Positions 26,285 to 26,716 of a DNA stretch of 26,716 bases are shown in pieces. Made by a program: the position numbers and the translations under genes. Every line of letters begins with the position of its first letter. The first letter of the stretch is position 1. The notes below the pieces were generated by a model. The model did not search any database and was not told the origin of the DNA. It saw only the letters and a program-made list of their open reading frames with translations. The stretch covers positions 1 to 26,716 of IMG/VR virus record IMGVR_UViG_3300040960_001940; one strand, given 5' to 3'. This stretch comes from a virus.

Positions 26285-26716
26285 TGGCACAACCATCAAC
26301 GAGACAAGAACTAATAGACTACTGCTTAAGGAAACTTGGCGCTCCAGTTTTAGAGATAAACGTTGCTGAAGAGCAAATCGAAGATCTCGTTGATGATGCC
26401 TTGCAGTTCTTCCAAGAGCGACATTTTGATGGCGTCTACCCAACATTCTTAAAGTATAAGATTACTCAAGCAGATATTGATAGAGGAAAAGCAAAATCTG
26501 TATCTGATGTTGGAGTAGACGTTACAGATGTTTCCACTACTGTTGCTGGAGTTGGAGTAACGTTTTCATACTTTGAAAATGGCAACTATTTAAAAGTTCC
26601 AGATTATGTTACTGGCGTAAATAAGATTTTTACATTTGAGGGTTCTAACTCAGTATCTTCTGGAATGTTTAGTATTAAATATCAACTATTTTTGAATGAT
26701 ATTTATTATTGGGGTT
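26284..26716 (+). CDS. 13: Neck protein gp13 (5' part, cut by window end)
   Basis: The first 144 codons are present. The N-terminus STRQELIDYCLRKLGAPVLE (residues 5-24) with INVAEEQIEDLVDDALQFFQ and ERHFDGVYPTFLKYKIT is the pattern I know from the gp13 neck protein of T4-like cyanophages. In T4 gp13 (309 aa) and gp14 form the neck that closes the filled head and joins it to the tail. The early helices are followed by a beta-rich stretch (VPDYVTGVNKIF) at the window end. The gene overlaps the previous stop by one base (TAATG) and has no own promoter that I can see. Its position after the baseplate genes matches the T4 order, with gp14 expected next. Confidence 0.75.
   Translation, partial: MAQPSTRQELIDYCLRKLGAPVLEINVAEEQIEDLVDDALQFFQERHFDGVYPTFLKYKITQADIDRGKAKSVSDVGVDVTDVSTTVAGVGVTFSYFENGNYLKVPDYVTGVNKIFTFEGSNSVSSGMFSIKYQLFLNDIYYWG

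Noticed and set aside
1-26716. tRNA genes, CRISPR arrays, IS elements or integration sites
   Set aside because: Almost all sequence is coding on one strand and the short intergenic stretches show no cloverleaf, regular direct repeats or transposase remnants.

Overview
The window looks like part of the late structural region of a T4-like marine cyanophage (Myoviridae-type, infecting Synechococcus or Prochlorococcus). The evidence is the gene order (gp25, gp6, gp7-position protein, gp8, gp9/10-position protein, gp13), T4-type late promoters (ATAAATA), an AT-rich base composition, tightly packed genes all on the + strand, and small proteins of types I recall from marine cyanophages. No tRNA, IS element, integrase or CRISPR array is visible. 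All family assignments are from reading the protein sequence, without database searches.

Region 1 (1-1487) holds small accessory genes. A late promoter at 19-25 precedes a GT-A-type glycosyltransferase-like gene (63-842). It is followed by two very small overlapping or abutting genes (820-990 and 993-1136) and a broken gene (1136-1379). The broken gene can be read as one protein only with two -1 shifts. These fall at mirrored positions in the two arms of a perfect 14-bp inverted repeat that is followed by a T-run, so it also looks like an intrinsic terminator. A 108-base leader with a small hairpin then leads to an 80-aa gene of unknown function with a good Shine-Dalgarno (1488-1730).

Region 2 (1730-25904) is the baseplate block. 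A late promoter overlapping the stop of the 80-aa gene drives gp25 (1759), gp6 (2161) and a 4163-aa protein (4082-16573) in the position that gp7 occupies in T4. A second late promoter at 16579 drives gp8 (16602) and a 2573-aa protein (18183-25904) in the position of T4 gp9-gp12. The two giant genes make up about three quarters of the window. Both are mosaics of repeated beta-rich modules, some shared between them and with gp8. The 4163-aa protein also carries a cupredoxin-like domain with an apparent type-1 copper ligand set, and a YHYH-like domain whose signature motif has changed.

Region 3 (25906-26716) has two small genes, one predicted coiled coil and one helical, overlapping or abutting their neighbours, and then the start of neck protein gp13, cut off by the window end.

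How the parts work together: gp25, gp6, gp8 and the gp7-position protein should form the baseplate wedges, with the 2573-aa protein as a peripheral or fibre-like component; gp13 caps the neck between head and tail. The most unusual items are the mirrored double frameshift in the hairpin, the copper-site-like domain in a presumed virion protein, and the extreme expansion of the gp7-position protein.
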